In this document: piece by piece, positions 1 through 11,100 of the stretch | Position numbering within the stretch: position 1 is the stretch's first letter | Layout of the letters: each line of letters begins with the position of its first letter | DNA from: Polytrichum commune | Lineage: Eukaryota; Streptophyta; Polytrichopsida; Polytrichales; Polytrichaceae | Assembly (NCBI GenBank): GCA_950295325.1 | Contig: OX485806.1 | Span: 5,270,001 to 5,334,000 of the forward strand | DNA: 64,000 nucleotides | Direction: 5' to 3' | Translations under genes and position numbers: made by a program | Notes under the pieces: generated by a model | Databases searched by the model: none | The model's input: only the letters and a program-made list of their open reading frames with translations | Told to the model about the DNA's origin: nothing

Positions 1-287
1 AGGTTTGTAAATGTATTTGAGATTGACTATAGAGAATAGTGTTTTTTTTTAACACTTGCATCCTCTCTTTAAAAATAAACCACGTGCACAACTTAATGGA
101 GAATGTGGAGCACTCTCGCGATGGCAAGACAAAGGAAGCAAAGACCAAAGTTAAATCCAAGACCACTTGAAGGGTGAACCTTGCACTATGGACTCATCCA
201 AGTCCAAATCCAATACCGCGGAGGAATGTGAGCCCAAACCCACTACTCGGACTACGGACGCTTAAGGGTGGGGGGTTTGGCCTCACA
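1..287 (+). repeat. 3' part of an E1 LTR (5' LTR tail), + strand
   Basis: This is the downstream end of an LTR whose start lies before the window. It is the near-exact reverse complement of about 1875-2155, the matching end of the inverted LTR, and its last 115 bp recur at the end of the forward LTR (15288-15402). It ends with the conserved GGCCTCACA, the CA of a TG...CA LTR, and is followed two bases later by a primer-site-like sequence. Confidence 0.85.
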
Positions 288-289
288 TA

Positions 290-309
290 ATTGGTGCGTC
301 CGCCGGGAG
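290..309 (+). promoter_or_regulatory. Putative tRNA primer-binding site of E1
   Basis: TTGGTGCGTCCGCCGGGAGC starts two bases after the LTR terminus, where minus-strand DNA synthesis is primed in LTR retrotransposons. TGG at the start fits pairing with a tRNA CCA tail. I could not assign the tRNA with confidence. The second leader copy (from 7618) lacks this site. Confidence 0.55.
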
Positions 310-1196
310 CGAAGCGGAAGGTAGTTACAAGACTTGGAGGCGACTAGGAGACTTGGAGGCAACTAGGAAAAATTGGAGACACAAACTTGAGAGAAGGGAA
401 GGAGCACCCGAAACTCGGTAAGTATTCTCTCTTTGGGTTACATTTGAATTCATTGTATTTCAACTATTCCTTGGAATGAATTGCATTGTCAATTACGCAA
501 ATTCATTTTTGAGGAAGGAGCGCGGCGAAGGTACGTCCTCAACCTTTTTGGGGATTTGCTAAGAACTTAAAAGGAACCTATAACCGAGTAGCTCATTAAA
601 ACATTAGAGGGTAAATTCACCTTAGGACATTAAACTTTGACACTCACCTCGGGGTGAGTCTCAAAGTTTTGGGAGTTGTCATTTCATGTTCTAGATTAAA
701 TTAATATTTCACAAAGTTTATGGTGTTGTTACATTGAGTCACGATTGAGGGGAGTGCTAACTCACAGGGGGATGCGATTGCTCAAGGTATGTTTATTTCT
801 TCAAAGTGAACTCATTAACTAATTAAGGAATGCCTTTTGTACTCGTGATTGTTGTTATCCGTTGTAGAGGGTAATTCCCGAATTGTGGATGGTGTGAGAA
901 GTTGAAGGGTGAAGCCTCGACTTTTAACATAATCTACTCGGAAGGTCACCCCCTCACAATCGGTATTGTGGTGAGTGTTAATTTGCGGGAAGGTGCGGAG
1001 GTGATGCTCCGACTTAACCAAAAAATTAACATGAACATGCCTATCCCCTATTGGGATTCTTTCACCTAAGTGGGCTTGCAGGTTCTTTTCCTCACCTCCT
1101 AAAAAAATTATAACCACACCAAGACAAGTGAAAATATTAAGAGGGGAATTGCTAGGATTATGTGTGGTCAAGTGAGGGTCGATCGATTCTTATGGA
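310..1196 (+). other. E1 untranslated leader between primer site and gag
   Basis: Non-coding leader of E1. No convincing frame. The segment 371-826 is repeated in direct orientation at 7618-8073 with one base difference seen (T versus C in the stretch CATG(T/C)TCTAG). The rest (827-1196) occurs only here. Confidence 0.7.
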
Positions 1197-1910
1197 ATGC
1201 AAGGTAGGACTCGCTCACAAAAACCAAGTTTGATAGTAGGACTAGAGAAATCTACTCGAAAGAGGCGGTCCTCTAAAATCAGTGATAGATTAGAACAAGA
1301 TAATGTTAGAATAGAGAGTTGTTTGAACGTCGAACCTAGGACTAGGTCAATTCTAGACACCTTAGAACTTGGAGCTCAACTTGAAGAGGAGATCACTCCC
1401 TCCAAATTGAGTGGTGAAACTTCTTCGGAAAATTACACACTTAGAGAAGAATTCCCGGTAGAAGTTGATAGGGGATTGTTGAATAGTTCACCGGTCACCA
1501 TGGCCGAGGAACGGGGGATGGATCCACCACCCATACCCCCAATTCCGCCCATACCTCCTATACCTCCAATAGACCCATTGGTTAGGCCAAGAGGCCTACC
1601 AATTGTGGTTCCACAAAATTTAGCGGCGATGGATATGCCATCTCATCTCCCTAAATTTTATGGGACCAAGGATGAGGACCCCTCTCGGCACATGGAACGG
1701 TATATCGAACGGTTGGCTAGCTTCCTCATAACCGACCCGGGTTATTGGTTAGTGTGGTTTCCTACCACTCTAGAAGGGGAAGCCTATGAATGGTATCGGG
1801 ATCATGCCGAGGGACATTTTAGGGGATGGGAACAATTACAAAGGGAGTTTCTTAACGAATTTAGGCCGGAAGTGTGTGAGGCCAAACCCCCCACCCTTAA
1901 GCGTCCGTAG
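1197..1910 (+). pseudogene. E1 gag, N-terminal part, cut by inverted LTR
   Basis: Start of the capsid (gag) protein of the Ty3/gypsy element E1. The ATG at 1197 is the first in the frame. Residues about 1-100 are charged and poorly conserved; a proline-isoleucine run (PPIPPIPPIPPI) lies near residues 111-125; residues about 150-226 (LPKFYGTKDEDP ... WYRDHAEGHF) match the retrotransposon gag core fold. Native codons stop at 1874; 1875-1910 is read-through into the inverted LTR. The natural continuation is at 8158, which is in the same reading frame but meets TAA at 8161-8163. The last 84 native bases (1791-1874) are duplicated at 8074-8157. The protein is therefore broken here by the rearrangement. 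Confidence 0.8.
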
Positions 1911-3906
1911 TCCGAGTAGTGGGTTTGGGCTCACATTCCTCCGCGGTATTGGATTTGGACTTGGATGAGTCCATAGTGCAAGGTTCACCCTTCAAGTGGT
2001 CTTGGATTTAACTTTGGTCTTTGCTTCCTTTGTCTTGCCATCGCGAGAGTGCTCCACATTCTCCATTAAGTTGTGCACGTGGTTTATTTTTAAAGAGAGG
2101 ATGCAAGTGTTAAAAAAAAACACTATTCTCTATAGTCAATCTCAAATACATTTACTTGTGAAAGCCACACATAACACTAACTAGCATAATGTAACTAACT
2201 ACTTGTCTGTGAGCTAATTAGGTAGGCTATCTACTAAGCTCCTTCATGAACCCATCTCTTTACTTTCTAATTACATAAACCTAGCTCCTTCATAAACCCA
2301 GCTCCTTCATAAACCCAGCTCCTTAGCTTCTAACTAAACAAACCCAGGTCCTTCATAAACCCAGCTCTTTACTTTCTAACTAAACAAACCCAGCTCCTTC
2401 ATAAACCCAGCTCCTTCATGAACCCAGCTTCTTAGCTTCTAACTAAACAAACCCAGCTCCTTCATAAACCCAGCTCCTTCATAAACCCAGCTCCTTAGCT
2501 TCTAACTAAACAAACCCAGGTCCTTCATAAACCCAGCTCTTTACTTTCTAACTAAACAAACCCAGTTCCTTCATAAACCCAGCTCCTTAGCTTCTAACTA
2601 AACAAACCCAGGTCCTTCATAAACCCAGCTCTTTACTTTCTAACTAAACAAACCCAGGTCCTTCATAAACCCAGGTCCTTCATGAACCCACAACTTTGTA
2701 GTTGTAATCCCCAACTACCTCACTAATTATTCAAGCCCTTAACTAATCTTCCTACCTAATTTCCCTAATTCTACTAACAACCCCTTTCTAATCACACAAT
2801 TCTTCTCTAATCCTAAAATCCTAAAATCCTAGAGAGGAGAGGGGGAGAGAGAATTTCCTAACTTCACTAAGACTAACTAATCCACACAAGTATATTTTTG
2901 CACTCATCACAACATCAAGTGCTCAACTCTTAAACATGGAACTTGCAACCACGTGTATTCAAAACATGAACTTTAAGTACCACAAATTGGAATCATGAAT
3001 TAACTTTAAAATCCTTCACGTCAACACTAATTCTACCAAGAGGTCAAGCCCTCTTCAAGGCTAACAAGCCTTGGCTCTCAAACTAAAAACTAAGCACACA
3101 CATGTGCTCCAATATGGCTTCCCACACCCACACTTATAACTCGTGGGGTGCCTTGGAGCACAAAGGAAAGAGAGGATGAGTGAGGGAAGAATGAGGGATT
3201 ATATAGTAAGCTTGAGGGGGTGAGCACCCTCAAGGCTCACGATAAGCCCTTGAGATTTCCTCCTACTTAGTAGGCGCCAATCCTATCTTCTAAGCCTTCC
3301 TCCCTCAAATGATCAACAAGGATCCTAATTCGAACATTTAACTAGCCTTGGCTTTCTACCTACCACACTTTACCAAACTTGGGATGCTTCAACCCAAACT
3401 TAGCCTCCTTCGCTTTCCGCCGCCATAACTTTCTCCCCTTACTTTCCCAAATCGTCGCTCACCACTTAATTCAAACCACGATGCTTAACTCGTGATTTGA
3501 TTGGTGCTTTGAGAATTTGCTTATCCTCCACCTTGCATTCTTCCTTGGGCCTTCCCCATTAAGTGGCCATGATGAGGTGGTCCACTTGTGCGCTCCATGT
3601 GATCCTCCATTCATCCCAATTCGAATGCACTTGCCTCTTGAGTCACTTTGGTTGTCTCCATCCATTTGTACTAGCCTACTCACTAACTACTCAATCCAAG
3701 TTCTCCTTACCTATCCTCATTCACTCAAATCCTTCCGAAGGTAAAAACACAATAACAACTCACATCCTAGCCTCTTACAACATGGTACTTCTAAGACTAA
3801 CATTTCACTTTTTTTATATTTTTGTGAAGTAACATGCTACTTCAAAGTGCATCAACTAACGTTTCAAGGGTCTAAGACTAAATGTGGGCACCCTTTTGGG
3901 CTCACA
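1875..3906 (-). repeat. Full-length E1 LTR, inverted (minus strand)
   Basis: On the minus strand it begins TGTGAGCCCAAAAGGG (3906 downward) and ends GGCCTCACA (1875), so it has TG...CA ends and a length of 2032 bp. It is the near-identical reverse complement of the forward LTR at 13778-15402 (1625 bp); the difference is extra minisatellite units and about 270 bp missing from the forward copy. Its outer (5') edge abuts TCCTA on the + strand, that is TAGGA in LTR orientation, the same five bases that follow the forward LTR. Its inner edge is joined exactly to gag codons at 1874. A TATA-like motif (TATATAA, minus strand) lies at about 3199-3206. Confidence 0.9.
2270..2695 (-). repeat. Minisatellite inside E1 LTR
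   Basis: On the minus strand, units of GGGTTTATGAAGGAGCT alternate with GGGTTTGTTTAGTTAGAA plus AGTAAAGAGCT or a variant, about ten to twelve partial units over roughly 425 bp. The same array is shorter in the forward LTR (about 14996-15265), so copy number changed between sister LTRs. Confidence 0.85.
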
Positions 3907-4870
3907 TCCTAGTATTAAACCACCTTGAATTGAGACTTCACACTAGGATCCAAGAATATGCACACAATTTGGGTCCTTCGTGGGAAGACCTTACCTTCTC
4001 TTTGATTCTAGCCCAACAAACTCTCAAGGTATGGAAATTCAACATAAAGGTCTTATTTGAGGGGCCCTGAAAATAGTTTTCATGTAATTAACCTTATAAA
4101 TGATGATTTCACCTAGACACCACATAGCTGTACTCGATATATTAAACGAGGCCCACGTAATGTTTACTAGTCATGTATTATTGGTATGTCGTGTCTGAAG
4201 AAAGCTTTGTGTGTTTGATGTGGCATTGAGACTTTGGTTCAATGGATGCCATGTAGGCAAACACCTCATTCCTCGTTTTCATTGAAGGTTGGTTGAGCAC
4301 TTGCACACTACTCAACATCAAATCATTGAAATTTAACATTTTTTCTCATGAAATGAGAAGCCATTATGGAGCCACTTCATGTCTTCATTTGGTCCTCCCC
4401 ACACAACATGGAAATACTTTGATGCCTCAAGAGTAGATAGGTGCAATCTCATTTCATTTTGTTTTGATTTGAAAGACAATGATGTTCCGAACTTTTTTTG
4501 AAACTCATAGAAGGTCACTTTCAAGATTTGAAGGAGAAAGCAAATTTTCATGGGCGGGGTGTTGCCTAATGCAAAATTCATCCATTTATTGTAGTGTGGC
4601 AAAAATGTTTTAAATTTGGTATTCAAGCTTGTTATGAGAGATACGCACCATACATCAGTCCATGAACTTTGATCACCTCTAAAATAAGCATATGAACTCC
4701 GATTTTAGAAATTCCAATTCTTCCATATGTGTATTTGAAACATATACGCTTCCTTCTATTCTTGTTTAAAACAAGATTTTCACTAGTTGCCCAAACTTAG
4801 AAACTTCAACTTTGTGATTGTTGGATCTTCTTAAATTTTGTTGAAACAAAGATATACCCCCCCCCGAGGC
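3907..4870 (+). repeat. Dispersed repeat R1, copy A (flank of inverted LTR)
   Basis: The first part (3908 to about 4012) is an essentially exact reverse complement of about 15441-15534 next to the forward LTR. The part about 4340-4860 is similar in direct orientation, with many substitutions, to 15990-16222 continued at 22563-22870, that is to the repeat that the chromovirus split. It contains the recurring motif TAGGATCCAAGAA. No coding capacity is seen. It looks like old non-autonomous repeat sequence of unknown class. Confidence 0.6.
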
Positions 4871-5389
4871 AAAACACATATTGGAGGGGGTAATTATTTT
4901 TGCACCTTAAGGTTTTTAGGCACCCTATACTTACCTAATTTTCTTAAATAGGTCATATTTTAGGCATGCTAGACTTAATTATAATTAAGGCACATGTGCA
5001 TATTAGGTATAAGAATTAGAATTACCATTGTGTACATGAGAATATACTTGCACATATACATGGTTGTTTAAAAATCAAACAAAATCAAATACTCATATAC
5101 ATCACGCAATGAGCCAATCAATAAACATACACAATCACTGGGGCACTATTAGGAGAATTTGCCATCAACTCCAATTGTATGTACAAGTAAAATTATGCAT
5201 GGTTTGTTTGAGTATGCACAAGTACCCCATTTTCATAAGCACCAAAATCTCTATATGCAAAATGCAATAAGTAATTCAAAAAGTCTGAGGGGTTAACTAT
5301 GTCATACAAACAACCAAGTCATTAAATTGACACTATATGCCCCATGTCTACAACCTATACACATGAGCTTCAACCATAACAATCCAAGT
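4871..5389. other. Unassigned AT-rich sequence
   Basis: I see no gene, RNA or recognisable element here. A run of C (4857-4865) separates it from the R1 repeat. Confidence 0.5.
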
Positions 5390-6240
5390 CAATTAAACTA
5401 TGGATGCCAATGTCTAACTTTATATGTTGGACATAACCATATTGGATAACCATTTGTCTTTGTCCCACTCTTGTATGCATCTCTCACAAGGTACGCCCAC
5501 TATAAAGCATCCTTTAGTTTATGCAACTCGTATGTAAGCAAATCCCTCACAATATCCCACCAAAACCTTGGACCCAATTGGCATGCCATTCACCTACTTT
5601 GAATGGAGTACCTTAGGTTGTCAATGTATTGAGCAACCACATAGGCACCCTTGGTTGCACATTTGAACTTATAACCATCATCTACCCTCTCCAAGTTTGC
5701 CACAATTAGGCATAATGCTACCCACTGCACTAAATTCTCAAACTTTTCCCTCCAACTCGAGTTGCAACATCGAAGTGTCTTCAATAATCTCAATTGCCAG
5801 AGGTTCTCAACATTCCCTCCGATGTTGTTCAAACCCAACAATAGTTGTGCGACCAATAAAAATGTTACCATCTATGAGGGTAGAGAAGTTACCAAATTTG
5901 CCATCCTCACACATAATCCTTTAAACCCAACAATTCACTTACATCTATCCTCCTATGCCAAATTCAACTAATAGAAACAACAACAATCAACAAACCTACA
6001 AAATTACATTCAATCAACCCAAACAATCAAATTCAACCAAAAAGAATATAAACATTCAAGCAACAAAAACACATTAATGAGATGGAGCTTAGGTAAACAA
6101 ATCAAATGTGAGTGTTTGCGACCTTGTGTCAACCCTATTGGTGCTAACTCAATCACCAAAAACATGACCATAATGCTAAAACAAATTGTTGCAATAGGAG
6201 GGTTATCCCACATGCAAACACATAATTAGGTACATTGGTG
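5390..6240 (-). other. Possible decayed coding sequence, unknown
   Basis: The minus strand shows a 93-codon open frame at 5590-5871 (WREKFENLVQWVALCL ... GAYVVAQYIDNLRYS) and a continuation with stops below 5590 (MPIGSKVLVG). The composition is more protein-like than that of neighbours, but I do not recognise a family. It could be a remnant of a transposase or a chance frame. Confidence 0.25.
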
Positions 6241-7617
6241 GTTGGATTTAAGGTCCTCATTTTGATATGGGTTGATATTAGGTAGAAATTAGTATGAGAT
6301 CTTCAAAATCCAAGATGAGTCCCATCAAAGCATTCATCATGGCCAATGAGGCATCAATAATCCATAAGATCTTACCATAGGTATGTTGTCATTAGGTTAG
6401 TACTACATATAATCCACATATGATTATGATAATGTCATTTTTTGTTTGCCACAAATTCATCCAATGAATAAACATCTTTGTGAATTAACTAATACAAGTT
6501 GGTTGCATACTTCTATGTGAGAATGCATGTGGAAATGATAAAATCCACATGAACTTGATAAATGCCACTAGATTCATACTTGAATTTGAGCTTCATGTGG
6601 ATTTTGAGAAACAATAAATCATGACCATAATAACATGCCTTGCACTCGTGCGTCTAGATGTCGTTGATGGTTTACATATCATATCTATAGGTTGCCTTGG
6701 GAGGCCCCATTTTGTGTCAACCCTCCTCCGAATTCTTTGAACACGGCCAAGCCATCAACAATCATCATTGGATCCATTAGCTATTGTTGTGGGTCTCCCA
6801 TACCTTTAGGAAGACCCTCTCAATTACTTCCCACCTTTTCAAGGTACTACTCTGGCTTAAAGGAAGTACACACCATAGTCACAACCCAAACCCAACAAAC
6901 AATAGCTACTAGAATATGTAACTTTGGGTTGTCGCAACCCTTGATAGCGCCCCTTAACTTATCTTAACCGCTTCGCAACTCTAGCAAGTGTCATGAGCGT
7001 TAACCTACACATCGCACACACATGCATGGTTAGCTTCCCATCCGCAGACCTCCAAGGTCATGGCTTGGTAATCAACCCTCTTACACATGCATTCGGGACT
7101 CTCTTCTTAGTAGGCAGTCAATGGTTAGATGTGGACTTTCATTCATGGAAGTCCATTATTGAGTTGATCATCGCATTGCCAGAGCAACACTATAACAACC
7201 CGAGGCATAGTTGCCAAGTATGCTTCGGGTGGGGTTGGTCGGCAATGCCGCCTAACCCATGTAAGCCTCTAGGACTTTGGGCAGGGCCCCTACCCCACCG
7301 TTAAGTAACATTATGTCTCTCTCTTAAGAGTTGGGGCTAGATAGACATTTTCCCTTAGCCACTGGGGGGCTAGAAACCCCTAGCAGCTTCAAACCTTCAT
7401 AACTTCGTTGTATGATCTTTGCTTTTATCAAGCGACCACTCCATCAACATCTACTCTTTGCATATATGCTGATAGAATCTTCACTTGCCCCATTCAGGCA
7501 AGTATTGAGGGAATTATGGTTGTTCTAACCTTGGCAGTCCCAGGCGCCACTCCTAGGTCACTGATGTCCCAGGGCGTTATCCCACTCAAATTGCCATATC
7601 TCGTAGCTCACACCTCC
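6241..7617. other. Unassigned sequence left of duplicated leader
   Basis: No gene recognised. 6690-7617 is less AT-rich than its surroundings and has short open frames without recognisable domains; it could be an old retrotransposon LTR or leader but I have no match in the window. It ends in a 3-base overlap (AAT) with the E1 leader copy, a likely breakpoint. Confidence 0.45.
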
Positions 7618-8073
7618 AATTGGAGACACAAACTTGAGAGAAGGGAAGGAGCACCCGAAACTCGGTAAGTATTCTCTCTTTGGGTTACATTTGAATTCAT
7701 TGTATTTCAACTATTCCTTGGAATGAATTGCATTGTCAATTACGCAAATTCATTTTTGAGGAAGGAGCGCGGCGAAGGTACGTCCTCAACCTTTTTGGGG
7801 ATTTGCTAAGAACTTAAAAGGAACCTATAACCGAGTAGCTCATTAAAACATTAGAGGGTAAATTCACCTTAGGACATTAAACTTTGACACTCACCTCGGG
7901 GTGAGTCTCAAAGTTTTGGGAGTTGTCATTTCATGCTCTAGATTAAATTAATATTTCACAAAGTTTATGGTGTTGTTACATTGAGTCACGATTGAGGGGA
8001 GTGCTAACTCACAGGGGGATGCGATTGCTCAAGGTATGTTTATTTCTTCAAAGTGAACTCATTAACTAATTAA
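7618..8073 (+). repeat. Second copy of E1 leader (truncated)
   Basis: Direct repeat of 371-826, differing by one base that I can see. It lacks the LTR, primer site and first leader bases, and it jumps at 8073 directly to the equivalent of 1791, losing 964 bp (827-1790), including the gag start codon. The junction shares only AA with both partners, suggesting microhomology-type joining. Confidence 0.9.
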
Positions 8074-8157
8074 TGGTATCGGGATCATGCCGAGGGACAT
8101 TTTAGGGGATGGGAACAATTACAAAGGGAGTTTCTTAACGAATTTAGGCCGGAAGTG
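8074..8157 (+). repeat. 84-bp duplicate of E1 gag segment
   Basis: Repeats 1791-1874 exactly (TGGTATCGGGATCATG ... CCGGAAGTG). In the upstream copy GGAAGTG is followed by the inverted LTR; here it runs on into the rest of gag. It therefore marks both edges of the foreign segment 1875-8073. Confidence 0.9.
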
Positions 8158-8181
8158 GGTTAAAGTACCGCATTAAGGGCA

Positions 8182-11100
8182 TTGTCGTCATTGAAGCAAG
8201 GAAGGGAGGAAGAAATTTCGGCTTACATTAGGAGGTTTGATTTAGTGTGCACTAGATTTGTGGGTACCATGCTCAACGACGACACGCTAAAGCAATTTTT
8301 TATTCAAGGGTTTTTTAAGTCCGGAACTATTAGGGGTGTTCTAGAAAGGAATCCCTTGACCTTGGCGGATGCCAAGCGTGCGGCTAGAGATATTGAAAAC
8401 TTGGATAAAGATCACGAAAGGCTATGGAGAAGGGAGGATGAATTGATCCCACAATTCATCCCCATACGCCCTAGGGTGGTAGCGGTAGAACCCGCTAAGT
8501 ATGAGAACCAAATTCCATATGCCATTGTGGACACCGGTCCCCGACCTTTAGCGGTTAGGGAACCGGCACCTCTTTTGGCACTACCGGCCCCTAGAACGGA
8601 TCCACACTTGGAGGAGGTTGAGAGAAGACTAGGTGCTAGCCAACTAGGATTCCAAGAGGCTATGATAAAACAAATGCAAAGCCTCACGGATCAAATGTCA
8701 TTAATGATCCGGAGTCAACAACCGGGGCCTCCACCCCCGGTTGAGTCGGGTAGGCATTCTTCCGGATTATGGTGTGTCCAATGTGGCCAACCGGGCCACA
8801 CGCGTCAATTTTGTAGAAGTGGACAAAACCGTGACCAAAGAGGAAACGGTAACCCACCTCAACAAAATCAACGAGGTCAAGCGCCACCTCACTATGGAAA
8901 TGGAAGCAATAGAGGACCACAACCTAGAGGGCAAGGTGGCCAAAATTTAGAGAAGAAGGAATTTCATCCCTTTTGTGGAAGGTGGCACGCTCAAGGACAA
9001 TGTTGGTCCGAAGGTCAAGAGTTTAATTGTAGCAATTGTGGAGGAAGTCATCCCTCGGATACGTGTCGCCAACCGGACAAAATAATTAATGTCCCTTACC
9101 CGGTGGCTAATCCACAACAACAAGCAAGGGATAATATGCGAGGTGCTAGGCCACAAGGAGTACCGGCCAATGAACTTAGGCCACCTAACTTATACTATGA
9201 CCATAGTGATGCTAGGCAAACTTTTCATCCACCGGCGGGCTTGCAAACTACAACCGGTTACATTCCAATACAAAATAGACAAGGAGTTCCACCTAATGGT
9301 AGTAACGGGAGACAAGCGCCTCCAACGGATCCGGGACCATCTAACTCCCAAGATGTTAGGTTCATGGATGGAGTGTTGGAGGCCACATGTGATGACATGC
9401 TTCCTCTCCCAACGAGAATTGGAGAGGAGCAAAGTCAATGGCCTCCTCACACCAATGCTATTACATATGAGTTAGTGAAGGGTAAGGGTGTGGTTGAAGA
9501 AGCACCTGCACTAGCGGTAACTACTAGGGCTAGGAGAGGGGATGCCCCGTTGGAGGTAGGAATAGGAGAGCAAGGAAATTACTCTTCGGATGAAGAGATT
9601 AATCTCTCCGAGTTGGATAGGGTAGCTAGAAGAGCTACTAAGGATGTGGAGAGGGAAAATATAATTTTACAAGATAGGGAGAGGACTAATGCGGTACATG
9701 ACTCGGATAATAGCGATGTGGGTGAATGGGAAGGACCGGGGGTTCCCGTAGACGAATTCGACGTAGTGGGTAATTCTAAGGTGGAAAGATCTACCGGGTA
9801 CGACTTGTGGGCGGACCTTAGTACACTCAGGGCGGATATTACTTTCGGCCAACTATTGGAAATTTCACCCACGGCAAGGAAAACATTAAAGGAGGGAATG
9901 CCGGTACACAAGAGGATGAGGAAGGTGAAAGCTAAAATAGCCGCTAGGATCCAATCACAAGGTGGAAGAGACGTGAAAGCTATAGAAATAGAAGTTGTTA
10001 TAGTAGATAAGGTGGTTCCTAATGTGCTAGTCGACGGAGGGAGTAGTCTAAATATACTACCGGAGGATACTATGAAAAAATTGGGACTTGGACTCACGGG
10101 GCCTTCACCTTTGGTCATAAATATGGCAAATCAAAGTTCGACTACGCCTTTGGGGATGATCAAGGATTGTAGAATGACTACGGGAGGTGAGGAGTACTTG
10201 GTCACCTTCCATGTCATTAAAATGCACTCCAACAAGGACACCTTCCCCATTTTGCTAGGTAGGCCTTGGTTGCGGATGGCGAATGCTATGGTCAATTGGG
10301 GTGGACCTAAACCATCCATCACTTATGGTCCGGAGGGTAATAGGGTCATAGTGTCCATTGGTTCATTAGAAGGATGGATGAAGAAGATGTATTTGCCATT
10401 GGAGAAGGAAATTGATGACTTAAACGAGAATGAGATTGGCAAGGCATTGGTGGGAGTCGTCCATCCCGAAGGTCAAAGGGTTGTTATAGATTCGGGCTCG
10501 GGAAGTCTAGGTCCTAATTTTTACAATTATGGGGATAATGGGGATTATGCCCAATGGCTAAGGGAGTACCCCGAGTCCGAGGTTGATGTAATGGTTACAT
10601 TTCACCAAGTAGGCTTAGGGAGTGAATTTCCTAGTGTTAGTTTAGGAGAGGGCTCATTGTTGGAGCCATGTGAGGTGCTCACCGAGGAAGAGTGGGTTAG
10701 CGGTGGGTTAACACCTTGGGTAGATGACGTGGAAGAGGGTGAGGTTAGTTTAATTCATGTAGATGGGACTCAAGAGGAGGATGTGATTATTGAGTCATCG
10801 AAATTGGAGGAGCCTTTACATTTCAAGACCACGTCTACGGGGATAGTTGTAGGTCAAGATGTGAAAGATTACCCCAATGTGCCTTCCGATTGGTATCGGA
10901 ACAAAGAGGAACAAGCACATGTGTCGGAAGCGGATTGGCGGTACGTGGATGTGAAATTAAAGAATGGAAAAACCCGACAAATGAAGATGGGCTCCAAATT
11001 GGGGGAGAAAGAGGTTAGGGAGTATAGCAATTTGGTGGATGAGTTTAGTGATACTTTTGCATGGTCCTACGATGAGCTTAAGGGAATTCCTAGGGAAATG

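Noticed and set aside
2270-2695. Regular repeat array that might suggest a CRISPR
   Set aside because: Units are adjacent without unique spacers, lie within a retrotransposon LTR, and the genome is a plant's.
1875-3906. Simple solo LTR inserted into gag
   Set aside because: The five bases on its two sides (AAGTG, TCCTA) do not match and gag does not resume directly after it, so a plain insertion plus LTR recombination does not explain it.
8412-10322. Antisense and alternative-frame ORFs up to 179 codons inside E1 gag-pol
   Set aside because: Shadows of the long sense frame, which carries all recognisable domains.
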